A stretch of 64,000 nucleotides of DNA from Bacillota bacterium (lineage in GTDB: Bacteria > Bacillota > Clostridia > Oscillospirales > Ruminococcaceae), in the NCBI GenBank assembly GCA_023457355.1, contig JAEWLW010000080.1:1-64000 (forward strand), written 5' to 3'. The position numbers and the translations under genes are program-made. Of the stretch, positions 8,297 through 16,174 are shown one piece after another. Under the pieces are notes generated by a model. The model was not told where the DNA came from, did not search any database, and worked only from the letters and a program-made list of their open reading frames with translations. Every line of letters begins with the position of its first letter. Position 1 is the first letter of the stretch.

Positions 8297-8476
8297 ATGA
8301 TGCCCAAACAGCTTGAGAATTGGAACCGCCTGGCGCGGCTGTTGTGCCTTACAAGGGCGGCAACGCAGCGGCAGGGCAAAACAGGCCGCAAAAGCGATCC
8401 AATTTTTAAACCTATCAAAGGCGGGGGCCGAACAGCGCCCCGCAAGAAAGCAGCCCCCTTGCGCCAAAAACGGTAA
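8297..8476 (+). CDS. Possible small basic protein, 59 aa
   Basis: An ORF starting with tandem ATG codons, with CAGGGCG a few bases upstream. It encodes 59 residues with many Lys/Arg, such as the C-terminal APRKKAAPLRQKR. Its stop codon sits inside the loop of the terminator that closes the MoxR operon. It could be a genuine small operon member or chance reading through the 3' leader; composition and position do not decide. Confidence 0.3.
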   Translation: MMPKQLENWNRLARLLCLTRAATQRQGKTGRKSDPIFKPIKGGGRTAPRKKAAPLRQKR

Positions 8477-8502
8477 ATTTGGCGCAAGGGGGCTATCTTT
8501 TT
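8452..8502 (+). terminator. Terminator of the MoxR operon
   Basis: A perfect 17-base stem: AGCCCCCTTGCGCCAAA pairs with TTTGGCGCAAGGGGGCT across a nine-base loop, followed by ATCTTTTT. This is one of the strongest intrinsic terminators in the window. Confidence 0.9.
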
Positions 8503-8557
8503 ACAGGTTACGCACATTCCTGCGGTGTCAAATTTAAACGCATCCGCATTATAGTTA

Positions 8558-8699
8558 AACCAATAGAAAAGCGAGATGGAATTGGCAGGGTTATTGGGTG
8601 ACTGGCAAGGCGGAGAGCGCCGGTGGGCTGGTGCCGCCAAGAGCGATAATACGGTCAGACACAAAACAGGCGCCAAGACGGCTCGGTTTTCTATTGGTT
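8558..8699. repeat. MITE-like element, family C copy 1
   Basis: 142 bp bounded by perfect 13-bp terminal inverted repeats, AACCAATAGAAAA and TTTTCTATTGGTT. There is no ORF inside. A second copy lies at 30018-30160, with the same length and a clearly alignable interior (GGCAAGGC, GCGC, GGTGGGC, AGGCGCCA blocks). It is probably a non-autonomous transposable element. Confidence 0.75.
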
Positions 8700-8773
8700 G
8701 ACTAGCGGTTGATGCGCCAAACCAGTCCGGTTCCCGGGGATAAGCCTGCCCGGCGAAAGGTTAACACGCGCAC

Positions 8774-9973
8774 TTATTTGCCCGGAAGAACAATTTCGCC
8801 CGCTTTTATCAGCGCACTTTTGGCGACGCTGGGGCCGATGATGGAATAGATAAAGGTAGAACCGAGAATAACGGTCTGTATCTGTGCGGCAAATTCAGGC
8901 GCCAGCGTTTTGGCAACCAAAATCAAGCCAATGGCCACACCGGCCTGCGGCATAAGTGTTGGCCCTAAGTACCTTCGGATATTCTGGTTTGATTTTGTCA
9001 GCGTACCGCCCAGCCACGCGCCGAACCACTTTCCGGCCACACGCATGACGACATAAACGGCGCCGATAAACCCGATGCTGATCAGTGAGCCTACGTCAAA
9101 TCCGGCGCCGGAAATGACAAAGAAAATCATAAAGATCGGCGGCGTAAACGAATCCAGCACCTTGATGACATCGGCAATATCATAACGCACATTGGTCATC
9201 ATGACGCCCAGTGCCATACAGGTCAGAAGCGGCGAGGCATCCGCCAAATTTGCTGCCCAGAGTGTGAACAGAACAAATGCGATGATAACGCAAATTCTGT
9301 TGGAAGCCTTATGAAACCAATGCAGGAACAGGGCCATAAATCCGCCCAGAACAGCGCCCAATACAAAGGAGACAACCACTTCATAAACCGGGGCCAGCAC
9401 GCTCATCGGCGTTATGCCCGCATGGTTCCCCATGGCCTTGACGATGGTGGCCGCAAAGCCGAAACAGATGAGCGCAACAGCGTCGTCGAGGGCAACAACG
9501 CTTAAAAGCATGGATGTGACGGGTCCTTTTGCCTTATACTGCTGGATGACCATAATGGTCTGCGCGGGCGCGGTTGCGGAGGCGATAGCGCCTAATAAGA
9601 TTGCTAGGCGACTATTAAAGCCCAGCAGCAGCATGGTGGCTGTCACGGTGACGACGGCGCCGAAAGATTCTAAAATGGCAATAACAATCGGTGCAAGCCC
9701 AACCTGCTTAAAATAAGCGATTTTGAATTCCGTGCCAATGGAGAACGCAATAAACCCAAGCGCCATTTCAGAGATAACCGAAAAATTTTCGACCGTACTC
9801 GAAGGCAATATTTTTAAAAGAGCCGGCCCGATAACAAGTCCTGCAATCAGATATCCCGTAACATTGGGCAGCTTGGCCAACTTGCCAAGCCGCCCAAATG
9901 AAAGCCCGCATATCATAATGATTGCGACGTACAAAATAATATCATAACTCAAGATGCGGTAGCCCCTTTGCAA
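8774..9973 (-). CDS. Cation:proton antiporter, KefB/CPA2 type
   Basis: An integral membrane protein of up to 399 aa with 12-13 predicted helices. It has the CPA2 hallmarks GYLIAGLVIGP in helix 2 and VVALDDAVALICFG, whose Asp pair is the expected ion-binding site; ASATAPAQT precedes it. It lacks the C-terminal TrkA/RCK domain of classical KefB. The ATG is 32 bases inside the upstream PII-like gene; a TTG seven codons later (9952) with AAAGGGG upstream is an equally good start. Either way the two genes overlap, so the PII-like protein is a good candidate regulator. Probably exchanges Na+ or K+ for H+ across the membrane. Confidence 0.88.
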   Translation of the reverse strand: MQRGYRILSYDIILYVAIIMICGLSFGRLGKLAKLPNVTGYLIAGLVIGPALLKILPSSTVENFSVISEMALGFIAFSIGTEFKIAYFKQVGLAPIVIAILESFGAVVTVTATMLLLGFNSRLAILLGAIASATAPAQTIMVIQQYKAKGPVTSMLLSVVALDDAVALICFGFAATIVKAMGNHAGITPMSVLAPVYEVVVSFVLGAVLGGFMALFLHWFHKASNRICVIIAFVLFTLWAANLADASPLLTCMALGVMMTNVRYDIADVIKVLDSFTPPIFMIFFVISGAGFDVGSLISIGFIGAVYVVMRVAGKWFGAWLGGTLTKSNQNIRRYLGPTLMPQAGVAIGLILVAKTLAPEFAAQIQTVILGSTFIYSIIGPSVAKSALIKAGEIVLPGK

Positions 9974-10292
9974 AGTCTATTGGTATGCTGAAGATAATTC
10001 CAGTATCTTTATTGCAGATGTTTCCCACAACTTTTTCGATTGTCGCAACGGCAGTCTTAAGCTGATCATCTTTAATAACGAACAGAATCGTCTCATTTCT
10101 CGATCTTTCGGGATTCAATAAAGCTCTCAGCGACCCAATAAAGGGCACATCATTCCCCTCATACTGGGTCAGAACGCGCGCCATACCCGTGCTCTGCAAA
10201 ATCGTTGCGCCGGATATCCCTGCTTTCAACAGTTCGGCCAGCAGCGGTTCAAGCAGTTCTGTCTTATTCAGCACAAACACCATAAGCCTCAT
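9942..10292 (-). CDS. PII-like (GlnB-fold) regulatory protein
   Basis: 116 aa with the small-ligand PII pattern: beta strand MRLMVFVLNK, helix LLEPLLAELLKAGISGATIL, a shortened T-loop region, then the strand ETILFVIKDD and a second alpha-beta unit. It lacks the canonical uridylylated Tyr segment of GlnB. ATG 10290-10292 is preceded by AGGAGTGAG. It overlaps the start of the antiporter gene, so the two are translated together; PII-like proteins encoded beside transporters commonly bind and gate them in response to nucleotides or carbon signals. That role is inferred from context. Confidence 0.72.
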   Translation of the reverse strand: MRLMVFVLNKTELLEPLLAELLKAGISGATILQSTGMARVLTQYEGNDVPFIGSLRALLNPERSRNETILFVIKDDQLKTAVATIEKVVGNICNKDTGIIFSIPIDFAKGLPHLEL

Positions 10293-10340
10293 GTTTTTCT
10301 CACTCCTAACGTGATTTTTAGTTACGTCAATATCAAATCG

Positions 10341-10369
10341 ATCATACGCCTTGATCCTGCAAATATCAA
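10341..10369 (-). promoter_or_regulatory. Promoter of the PII-like/antiporter operon
   Basis: On the minus strand TTGATA, a 17-base spacer, then TATGAT. The -10 element ends 48 bases upstream of the PII-like start codon. This is a good vegetative promoter match. Confidence 0.6.
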
Positions 10370-10648
10370 GTAAATCTAAAAACATCGCGATATTTTGTCA
10401 GGTCGTCCAATACGGCTCTAAAAAACGGCGGCACAGTTTGTAATGGAAGCGTCTTTCAAAACGGTAAAAAAGAGGAACCGCATCCAAAAGCCAAAATGTT
10501 ATTGTTAAATTGCACAAAAACGCAATATATTTTTATATATTCATACTTTATTCAAGGTTTCCCACTTGTGCCTGCCACTGGGTTTTTCGCTGATTTTTGC
10601 CTTGGAATTGCACATACTATGGTTAATATAAAAGTAAAGGATGGTTTT
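10370..10648. other. Intergenic region upstream of the CODH gene
   Basis: Divergent spacer, AT-rich from 10500 to 10560. No second gene or repeat is evident. A weak TTGCAC to TATATT pair near 10510-10540 may drive the CODH gene, but the match is not convincing. Confidence 0.4.
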
Positions 10649-12559
10649 ATGTCTCTGAAGGTGATGACCAGCAAGGAAGGTCGTATCAGCTACCATGACT
10701 CCGTGGAAGAAATGTTCAAACGCATCCAGCAGGACGGCCTGACAAGTGTCTTTTCAAGATGGCACGAGCAGGAAAAAATTCGCTGTAAGTTCTGTCTGGA
10801 AGGTGTCAGCTGCCAATTGTGCACGCAAGGACCCTGCCGCATCAACGAAAGAGCAGGTGCTGTAAAAGGCGTTTGCGGAATCGGCCCCGATGCCATGGCC
10901 ATGCGGAACTTGTTGATGCGCAACATCATGGGCGCGGCAACCTATGCGCACCACGCTTATGAAGCCTTCCGCACCTTAAAAGCAACAGGCGAAGGCAAAA
11001 CAACCTTTAAAATTACCGACGTGAACAAACTGAAGTGGATGTGCGAAAAGGTTGGCATCAGCAGCCGGCAGGACACCAACCAGCTCGCCATCCAGCTGGC
11101 GGAACTGCTGGATCGCGAAATGAAAGTAACGCCGGATTTTGAGAGCATTATGGTCAAGGCCTTCGCGCCCAAAAAGCGTGTGCCGATTTGGAAAAACCTG
11201 CACATCTACCCCTCCGGCATCAATCACGAAGTGGAAAACAGCATCGCCAGCTGCCTGACAAACGTTGACGGCGATTATGCATCGCTGGCTGTAAAAGCCC
11301 TGCGGCTCGGCCTTTCGACCATATATACGGCGCAAATCGGCCTTGAGATGACACAGGATATCCTCTTTGGCACCCCTACCCCCCATGAAGTGGATGTGGA
11401 CCTGGGCATTATGGACCCCGATTATGTGAATATCGCCTTTAACGGGCACCAGCCCTGGGTGGGCGTCGCAACCCTGATGAAAGCGAAGACACCGGCGTAC
11501 CAGAAAATGGCCAAAGAAGCCGGGGCAAAGGGCATCCACATCGTGGGCTCGATAGAAACCGGGCAGGAACTGCTTCAAAGGTTTCAAACGGATGACGTCT
11601 TTGTCGGGCTGATGGGAAACTGGCTGACCATTGAGCCTTTTCTCGCCACAGGCACGGTGGACGCACTGGTTATGGAGGAAAACTGCTCCCCGCCCGCAAT
11701 TGACCAGTACGCTGAAAAATACCAGGTTGCGCTCATCAGCGTCAGCACCATTATCGGTGTGCCCGGCGCCGAACATGCCATGCCCTATTATCCGGCCAAA
11801 GCAGACGAAATGGCCGATAACTGCATTAACATCGCCATTGAAAATTTTAAAAAGCGCCACGGAAAAATTACGCCGATGGTGCCGCAGCGAAAGCAGAAAG
11901 CAATTGCAGGATTTTCAACAGAGGCCGTATTAACAGCCATCGGCAACGATTTAAACACGCTGGTTGATGTCATTGCCAAAAATCAAATCAAGGGAATTGT
12001 TGCGCTGGCCAACTGCTCGACGCTGCGCAACGGCCCGCAGGACTGGAACACTGTCAACCTCGCTTACGAGCTGATAAAAAAGGATATTCTGGTTGTTTCG
12101 GCGGGCTGCGGGAACCACGGCCTGGAAGTGGCGGGCTTATGCAGCCTTGAGGCGATTGATCTGGCCGGGGCGGGTTTGAAAGCGGTGTGCAAGGCATTGG
12201 GGATACCGCCTGTTTTGAGCTTTGGCACCTGCACCGACACCGGCAGAATTTCCATGTTGGTCACCGCGCTTGCCGATCACCTTGATGCGGATATAGCCGA
12301 TTTGCCGATTGCGGTTACCGCGCCGGAATGGATGGAACAAAAAGCGACGATTGACGGCATATTTGCGGTGGCGTACGGCGCCTATACGCATCTTTCGCCC
12401 ACGCCGTTTATTACCGGCGCCCCTCAGCTGGTCAAGCTCCTGACCGAGGATGTTGAAAAGCTGACCGGCGGTAAAGTCGCGTTGGGTGACGACCCGGTTC
12501 AGGTTGCCGCCGATATTGAGGCGCATATTATGAAAAAGCGCAAGGCGCTTGGCTTATAA
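10649..12559 (+). CDS. Divergent Ni-Fe carbon monoxide dehydrogenase catalytic subunit (CooS-like)
   Basis: 636 aa, the usual CooS length. The cluster-B region is present as C55, C58, C63 and C76 (SCQLCTQGPCRI, VCG). Cluster-C ligands are retained at H267 (GHQP), C346 (ENC), C456 (ANC), C487 (AGC) and C528 (GTC), with K565 conserved. The motif that normally reads CCTGNE is SIETGQE (residues 301-307), so the expected Cys ligand is Glu303. The cluster-D pair is arranged C46-x2-C49 rather than the C-x7-C of C. hydrogenoformans CODH-II. The start is set at MSLKVM, with AAAGGATGG upstream. No cooF, cooC or acetyl-CoA synthase genes adjoin it. It may be an unusual CODH or a related redox enzyme. 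Confidence 0.85.
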   Translation: MSLKVMTSKEGRISYHDSVEEMFKRIQQDGLTSVFSRWHEQEKIRCKFCLEGVSCQLCTQGPCRINERAGAVKGVCGIGPDAMAMRNLLMRNIMGAATYAHHAYEAFRTLKATGEGKTTFKITDVNKLKWMCEKVGISSRQDTNQLAIQLAELLDREMKVTPDFESIMVKAFAPKKRVPIWKNLHIYPSGINHEVENSIASCLTNVDGDYASLAVKALRLGLSTIYTAQIGLEMTQDILFGTPTPHEVDVDLGIMDPDYVNIAFNGHQPWVGVATLMKAKTPAYQKMAKEAGAKGIHIVGSIETGQELLQRFQTDDVFVGLMGNWLTIEPFLATGTVDALVMEENCSPPAIDQYAEKYQVALISVSTIIGVPGAEHAMPYYPAKADEMADNCINIAIENFKKRHGKITPMVPQRKQKAIAGFSTEAVLTAIGNDLNTLVDVIAKNQIKGIVALANCSTLRNGPQDWNTVNLAYELIKKDILVVSAGCGNHGLEVAGLCSLEAIDLAGAGLKAVCKALGIPPVLSFGTCTDTGRISMLVTALADHLDADIADLPIAVTAPEWMEQKATIDGIFAVAYGAYTHLSPTPFITGAPQLVKLLTEDVEKLTGGKVALGDDPVQVAADIEAHIMKKRKALGL

Positions 12560-12604
12560 AAAGTGGCGGCAGGGTTGCTTTGCAACCCTGTCGCCACTTT
12601 TTAT
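12560..12604 (+). terminator. Terminator of the CODH gene
   Basis: AAAAGTGGCG-CAGGGTTGC pairs with GCAACCCTG-CGCCACTTTTT in a long GC-rich hairpin beginning directly at the stop codon, with a T run on the plus strand. Confidence 0.9.
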
Positions 12605-12654
12605 TACCCGAACGGTGCGCACCGCTGAAACTTATAATTTTCCGCAGTTTCATA

Positions 12655-12705
12655 TTGACAATCATCTATGTATTGGCGTAATATAACATAGATAACAATC
12701 TATGT
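12655..12705 (+). promoter_or_regulatory. Promoter and ArsR-type operator of the ars operon
   Basis: TTGACA (12655-12660), an 18-base spacer and TAATAT (12679-12684) form a promoter. ATCTATGT (12664-12671) and its inverse ACATAGAT (12686-12693) bracket the -10, and a third ATCTATGT lies at 12698-12705. An inverted repeat over the -10 just upstream of arsR is the expected autorepression site, relieved by metalloid binding. Confidence 0.72.
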
Positions 12706-12718
12706 GAGGTGTGCTTTT

Positions 12719-13018
12719 ATGAGTTCAATGGATATTGCTTTAATATGCAGGGCACTGAGCGATTCCAACAGGCTGCAAATTGTACAGATGCTGTCCGACG
12801 GCGAAAAATGCGCCTGTAAGCTGCTTGAACGCTTCGAAATTACACAACCTACGCTTTCGCACCACATGAAAATTCTCTGCAAATGCGGCCTGGTCAATGT
12901 GCGCAAGGAAGGCAAATGGAGCCATTATTCCCTCAACTGTGAGACCCTGAACGCTTTTAAGCATTTTATCGGCAATCTTTCCTGCTGTGATGCGAGCGGG
13001 AGCGCGTGTGGCTTATGA
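12719..13018 (+). CDS. ArsR-family metalloregulator
   Basis: 99 aa winged-helix repressor. The metal-sensing CAC (residues 31-33, KCACKLLERF) corresponds to the ArsR alpha-3 CxC site, and the recognition helix is TQPTLSHHMKIL. Extra cysteines occur at 54 and 56, and in the C-terminal tail (SCCDASGSACG), which may add As(III) ligands. The ATG is chosen because GAGGTG lies seven bases upstream; an in-frame GTG 15 bases earlier is less likely. It is first in a four-gene operon and overlaps the permease start by four bases. Expected to repress its own operon in the absence of arsenite or antimonite. Confidence 0.9.
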   Translation: MSSMDIALICRALSDSNRLQIVQMLSDGEKCACKLLERFEITQPTLSHHMKILCKCGLVNVRKEGKWSHYSLNCETLNAFKHFIGNLSCCDASGSACGL

Positions 13019-14013
13019 TATGGGGATTTATTCAGCATCAAATCTTAGGGATGAAATGGCTGGATGATCTGGTGGGGCGGTTGCTTTTTGCCGCCGGGCT
13101 GGACTTAACCGGCCGTATTGGCGGCAGCATTCGGTTCTTTTTATATGATACGATCAAGATTACGGTGCTGTTGTGCTGCCTGATTTTTATCATTTCCTAC
13201 ATCCAAAGCTATTTCCCACCCGAGCGCAGCAAAAAAATCCTGGGGCGGTTCCATGGCGTCTGGGCCAACTGCATGGCGGCGCTGCTTGGCACGGTCACGC
13301 CGTTCTGCTCCTGCTCTTCCATACCGCTATTCATCGGGTTTACCGGCGCCGGGCTGCCGTTGGGCGTGACATTCTCTTTTCTGATTTCGTCCCCCATGGT
13401 GGATCTGGGCAGCCTCATCCTTTTGATGAGCATTTTTGGCACAAAAGTCGCCATAGCCTACGTGCTGGTCGGTTTGATCATCGCTGTCGTCGGCGGAACG
13501 ATCATTGAAAAACTTCGCATGGAAACCTCTATAGAAGATTTTATCCGAAATGCCAGCGCGGTGGAGCTCGCTTCCCCGTCGCTGACGTTAAAAGACCGGC
13601 TGCTTTACGCCAAAGATCAGGTGACCGCCACGTTCAAAAAAGTATTCCCTTATATTCTGGTGGGGGTGGGCATTGGCGCGGTTATCCATAACTGGATTCC
13701 CCAAAGCTGGGTGGAAACCGTTCTCGGAAGCCATAACCCCTTTGGCGTCATTCTTTCAACCATCATCGGCGTGCCGATGTATGCCGACATCTTCGGCACC
13801 ATTCCGGTGGCCGAAGCGCTGCTGAATAAAGGCGCACAGCTGGGCACCATTCTGGCGTTTATGATGGCGGTTACCACGCTGTCGCTGCCTTCCATGATCA
13901 TGCTGCGCAAAGCCGTCAAACCAAAGCTGCTCGGGCTTTTTATTGCCATTTGCACAGTGGGCATTATAATCGTCGGCTATTTATTTAACGCCATTCAATA
14001 TTTAATTTTTTGA
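13015..14013 (+). CDS. Permease of the ArsP/DUF318 family
   Basis: 332 aa with eight or more hydrophobic helices. The family hallmark is visible as TPFCSCSSIPLFIGFTGAG near residues 97-115, with the CSC cysteine pair proposed to bind trivalent organoarsenicals, and a mirrored second half GVPMYADIFGTIP. Members export methylarsenite or related trivalent metalloids. The ATG overlaps the arsR stop (ATGA), with GGGAG upstream. Here it takes the place of an ArsB or Acr3 arsenite pump between arsR and arsC. Exact substrate is inferred from context. Confidence 0.85.
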   Translation: MIWGFIQHQILGMKWLDDLVGRLLFAAGLDLTGRIGGSIRFFLYDTIKITVLLCCLIFIISYIQSYFPPERSKKILGRFHGVWANCMAALLGTVTPFCSCSSIPLFIGFTGAGLPLGVTFSFLISSPMVDLGSLILLMSIFGTKVAIAYVLVGLIIAVVGGTIIEKLRMETSIEDFIRNASAVELASPSLTLKDRLLYAKDQVTATFKKVFPYILVGVGIGAVIHNWIPQSWVETVLGSHNPFGVILSTIIGVPMYADIFGTIPVAEALLNKGAQLGTILAFMMAVTTLSLPSMIMLRKAVKPKLLGLFIAICTVGIIIVGYLFNAIQYLIF

Positions 14014-14025
14014 GGAGGAATCATC

Positions 14026-14370
14026 ATGGCTTTGTTTGGGTTCAAAAAGAAAAATGTACCGGGCGAGACCTGCTCCTGTGGCGGTAAATGCACCCCCGCA
14101 GCCGTCAGCCGGCCCGAAAACGGTACGGCCGGCGTCAAGATTCTCGGCGGCGGCTGCGAGAAGTGCCGGCAGTTGGAAGAAACCACCGCTCAGGCGCTTG
14201 CGGAACTGGGCATGGACACCGCGATTGAGCATGTCACCGATTTCGCCCAGATTGCCGCTTATGGCGTCATGACCACACCGGCGCTTGTGGTGGACGGCAA
14301 GGTGCTTTCATATGGTAAGGTACTAAAAAAAGCCGAAGCCGTTAAACTGCTTAAAGAAGCACGGGGATAA
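14026..14370 (+). CDS. Small thioredoxin-family (redox-active disulfide) protein
   Basis: 114 aa. The thioredoxin-like domain begins near residue 36 (VKILGGGCEKC), with active-site cysteines C44 and C47, and has the usual cis-Pro strand TTPALVVDGKVLSYG. In front is a short extension containing C16, C18 and C22 (TCSCGGKC), unusual for the family and possibly a metalloid-binding site. A strong GAGGAGG lies upstream of the ATG. It sits between the permease and arsC, so it could supply electrons to the reductase or shuttle metalloid to the permease; both roles are inference. Confidence 0.82.
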   Translation: MALFGFKKKNVPGETCSCGGKCTPAAVSRPENGTAGVKILGGGCEKCRQLEETTAQALAELGMDTAIEHVTDFAQIAAYGVMTTPALVVDGKVLSYGKVLKKAEAVKLLKEARG

Positions 14371-14790
14371 ATGATGAATAAGAAGCCAAAAGTTGCATTC
14401 GTCTGTGTTCACAACGCCTGCCGCAGTCAAATGGCCGAGGCGCTGGGCAAGCATTTCGCCGCCGACATCCTTGAGAGCTACTCCGCCGGAACCGAGACCA
14501 GGCCGCAGATCAACCCGGACGCAGTGCGCATTATCAAAGCGCTTTATGGCATTGACATGGCGCAGGCGCAATATTCCAAATTGCTCTCGGCACTTCCGCC
14601 TGTCGATATTCTCGTCACCATGGGCTGCAATGTGCAGTGTCCGGCGCTGCCCTGCAAGCACCGGGAGGACTGGGCATTGGAAGACCCCACCGGCAAAAAT
14701 GACCCGGAATTTATCCAGACGGCGCACATCATCGAAGAAAAAATAAAACGGCTCAGGGAAAATCTCGCCGACGGGTCCCTGCGGTTGTAG
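14371..14790 (+). CDS. arsC: Arsenate reductase, LMW-PTPase type
   Basis: 139 aa. The P-loop C12-x5-R18 (CVHNACRSQ) is the phosphatase-like active site. Redox cysteines C86, C90 and C95 (GCNVQCPALPC) match the thioredoxin-coupled ArsC disulfide relay, and the general acid Asp lies in LEDPTG. It reduces As(V) to As(III), which is then exported. Last gene of the ars operon, beginning directly after the thioredoxin-like stop codon; a second in-frame ATG follows the first. Some family members act as protein phosphatases, but the third cysteine and the operon favour arsenate. Confidence 0.9.
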   Translation: MMNKKPKVAFVCVHNACRSQMAEALGKHFAADILESYSAGTETRPQINPDAVRIIKALYGIDMAQAQYSKLLSALPPVDILVTMGCNVQCPALPCKHREDWALEDPTGKNDPEFIQTAHIIEEKIKRLRENLADGSLRL

Positions 14791-14854
14791 CCCCAAACAA
14801 AAGTGCCGTTGCGCCCAATAGTCGGACTGCGGTTATCCATTTTTTGCCGATAAT

Positions 14855-14898
14855 AATCCCCCCTGCTGTGGCTCAATTTCCCTACAGCAAGGGGGATT
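14855..14898 (+). terminator. Hairpin downstream of arsC
   Basis: AATCCCCC-TGCTGT pairs with ACAGCA-GGGGGATT around a 14-base loop, 65 bases after arsC. There is no good T run, so it may be a terminator with a weak tail or an mRNA 3' stabiliser. Confidence 0.45.
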
Positions 14899-15066
14899 GT
14901 GTATGCTTCGTTTTACTGCGCACGCGCACTTTTGGAACACAGCCCGCCAAAAATTAAAAGCCTTAACACATCGGTTGTTACAATAAGGTTTTGCGTTTTA
15001 TGACACCGGCACCCGCAGCCACTGTTCCACGCCCCTAAAAGGCCTCGGGTGCCTTTGAGCCCGCGC

Positions 15067-15687
15067 TTAATACGGCGCCCGGGAGAGAATGTCCGTTTCC
15101 ATCTGAACAGCGGCCTGCTCCAGCTTCTGAACCTGGCTCGCGGTTTTGGCGACATAGTCGGCATCCTTGATGGAGGCGAGATTAATTTTAACATTGCAAA
15201 GCGCCGCCAAAACCGCTGTACGGGCCATCATAGCGGATATCACACCGTCGGTAACGGTATTTTTGTTGCCATACTGCACCGCAAGTTTTGCGAGTGGCAT
15301 AATCTCCAGCGCGGTTTGCGCCACCTCCAGCGGTATGGCTGCGGCGGCCTTTAGCGCCTGCTGCAACGCCGCGCTGCGCGCCTGCCGCTGCTGCTCGGTC
15401 TCTTTGGGCAGCGAGAGCGCCGAGATATACGCATCAAACGAAGTGCCGTCGCGCTGGATATCATCCAGCAGGCGCACACGCAGCGATTCCGCTTTTTCAA
15501 AAAGATTGAGCATTTCGGGGCGGTACTGCTCATAGCCCTTTTTATCAATGGTCAGCGACGCCACCATGCCCGAAAGCGCCGCCGCAATAGAACCGGCCAG
15601 AGCCGCCACACTGCCGCCGCCGGGCACCGGCTCATTGCTGGCTGTCCTCTGGGTGAACGCGCTGAGCGTCATATTTTTCATATCCAT
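15067..15687 (-). CDS. Cyclodeaminase/cyclohydrolase family protein (FTCD_C)
   Basis: 206 aa, all-helical, with the family N-terminal motif PVPGGGSVAALAGSIAAAL (residues 20-38) and the later helix VTDGVISAMMARTAVLAAL. Homologs are formiminotetrahydrofolate cyclodeaminase and the bacterial FchA methenyl-THF cyclohydrolase, both using folate one-carbon intermediates. GGAGG lies about nine bases before the ATG. It stands alone, without histidine-degradation or formate-THF ligase genes beside it, so the choice between the two reactions cannot be made here. Confidence 0.87.
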   Translation of the reverse strand: MDMKNMTLSAFTQRTASNEPVPGGGSVAALAGSIAAALSGMVASLTIDKKGYEQYRPEMLNLFEKAESLRVRLLDDIQRDGTSFDAYISALSLPKETEQQRQARSAALQQALKAAAAIPLEVAQTALEIMPLAKLAVQYGNKNTVTDGVISAMMARTAVLAALCNVKINLASIKDADYVAKTASQVQKLEQAAVQMETDILSRAPY

Positions 15688-16090
15688 TTAAAGCAACCTC
15701 CATAAAATAACAAGTTTATATAAAACACAGATTAAGAATCTGTATTCACAAGTGAGAAATGCCGGATTAGCGTACGCATTTTGTGTTGGGCAAAGCAAAA
15801 GGCGCAGAAATACGGATGCATAACGCCAAATGCGTCGCCAAGACGGTGGTTTTAAACTGTAATTGCAGGTTCCAAACACGCGGTTGGATATGCGCAGGCC
15901 ATTTTGCGTCCCGCTGTGCCGTCGTCCTTGCGCGGCATAATATCCCCGCCAAGCCTGTCCCAATGCGCAGGCTGTTTAATTATAGTATTGACGCCATGCG
16001 GTCAGATCCATAAAGCTATCATACCTAATTTGGACCCTGTTTAAAAGTCTTTCTGTTATTTTTCAACCCGGTTTTAGGCCCAACTAAAAT
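15688..16090. other. Intergenic region with a decayed family B repeat
   Basis: From about 15734 to 15875 the sequence resembles the MITE-like element at 46464-46624 (CTGTATTCACAAGT, ATGCCGGATT, TTTTGTGTTGGGCAA blocks). The right end is not recognisable. No gene is seen in the rest. Confidence 0.45.
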
Positions 16091-16121
16091 GTCGCCCCCG
16101 CATTCTGAATGCGGGGGCGAC
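16091..16121 (-). terminator. Terminator of the asnS-aminotransferase unit
   Basis: GTCGCCCCCGCATTC and GAATGCGGGGGCGAC form a perfect 15-base stem with almost no loop, followed on the minus strand by ATTTTAG. It lies 53 bases beyond the aminotransferase stop codon. Confidence 0.85.
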
Positions 16122-16174
16122 AAAAGCCGTAAAGTTATCGCCGTTTTTAACCTGAAACAGTATTAAGAATGCCC

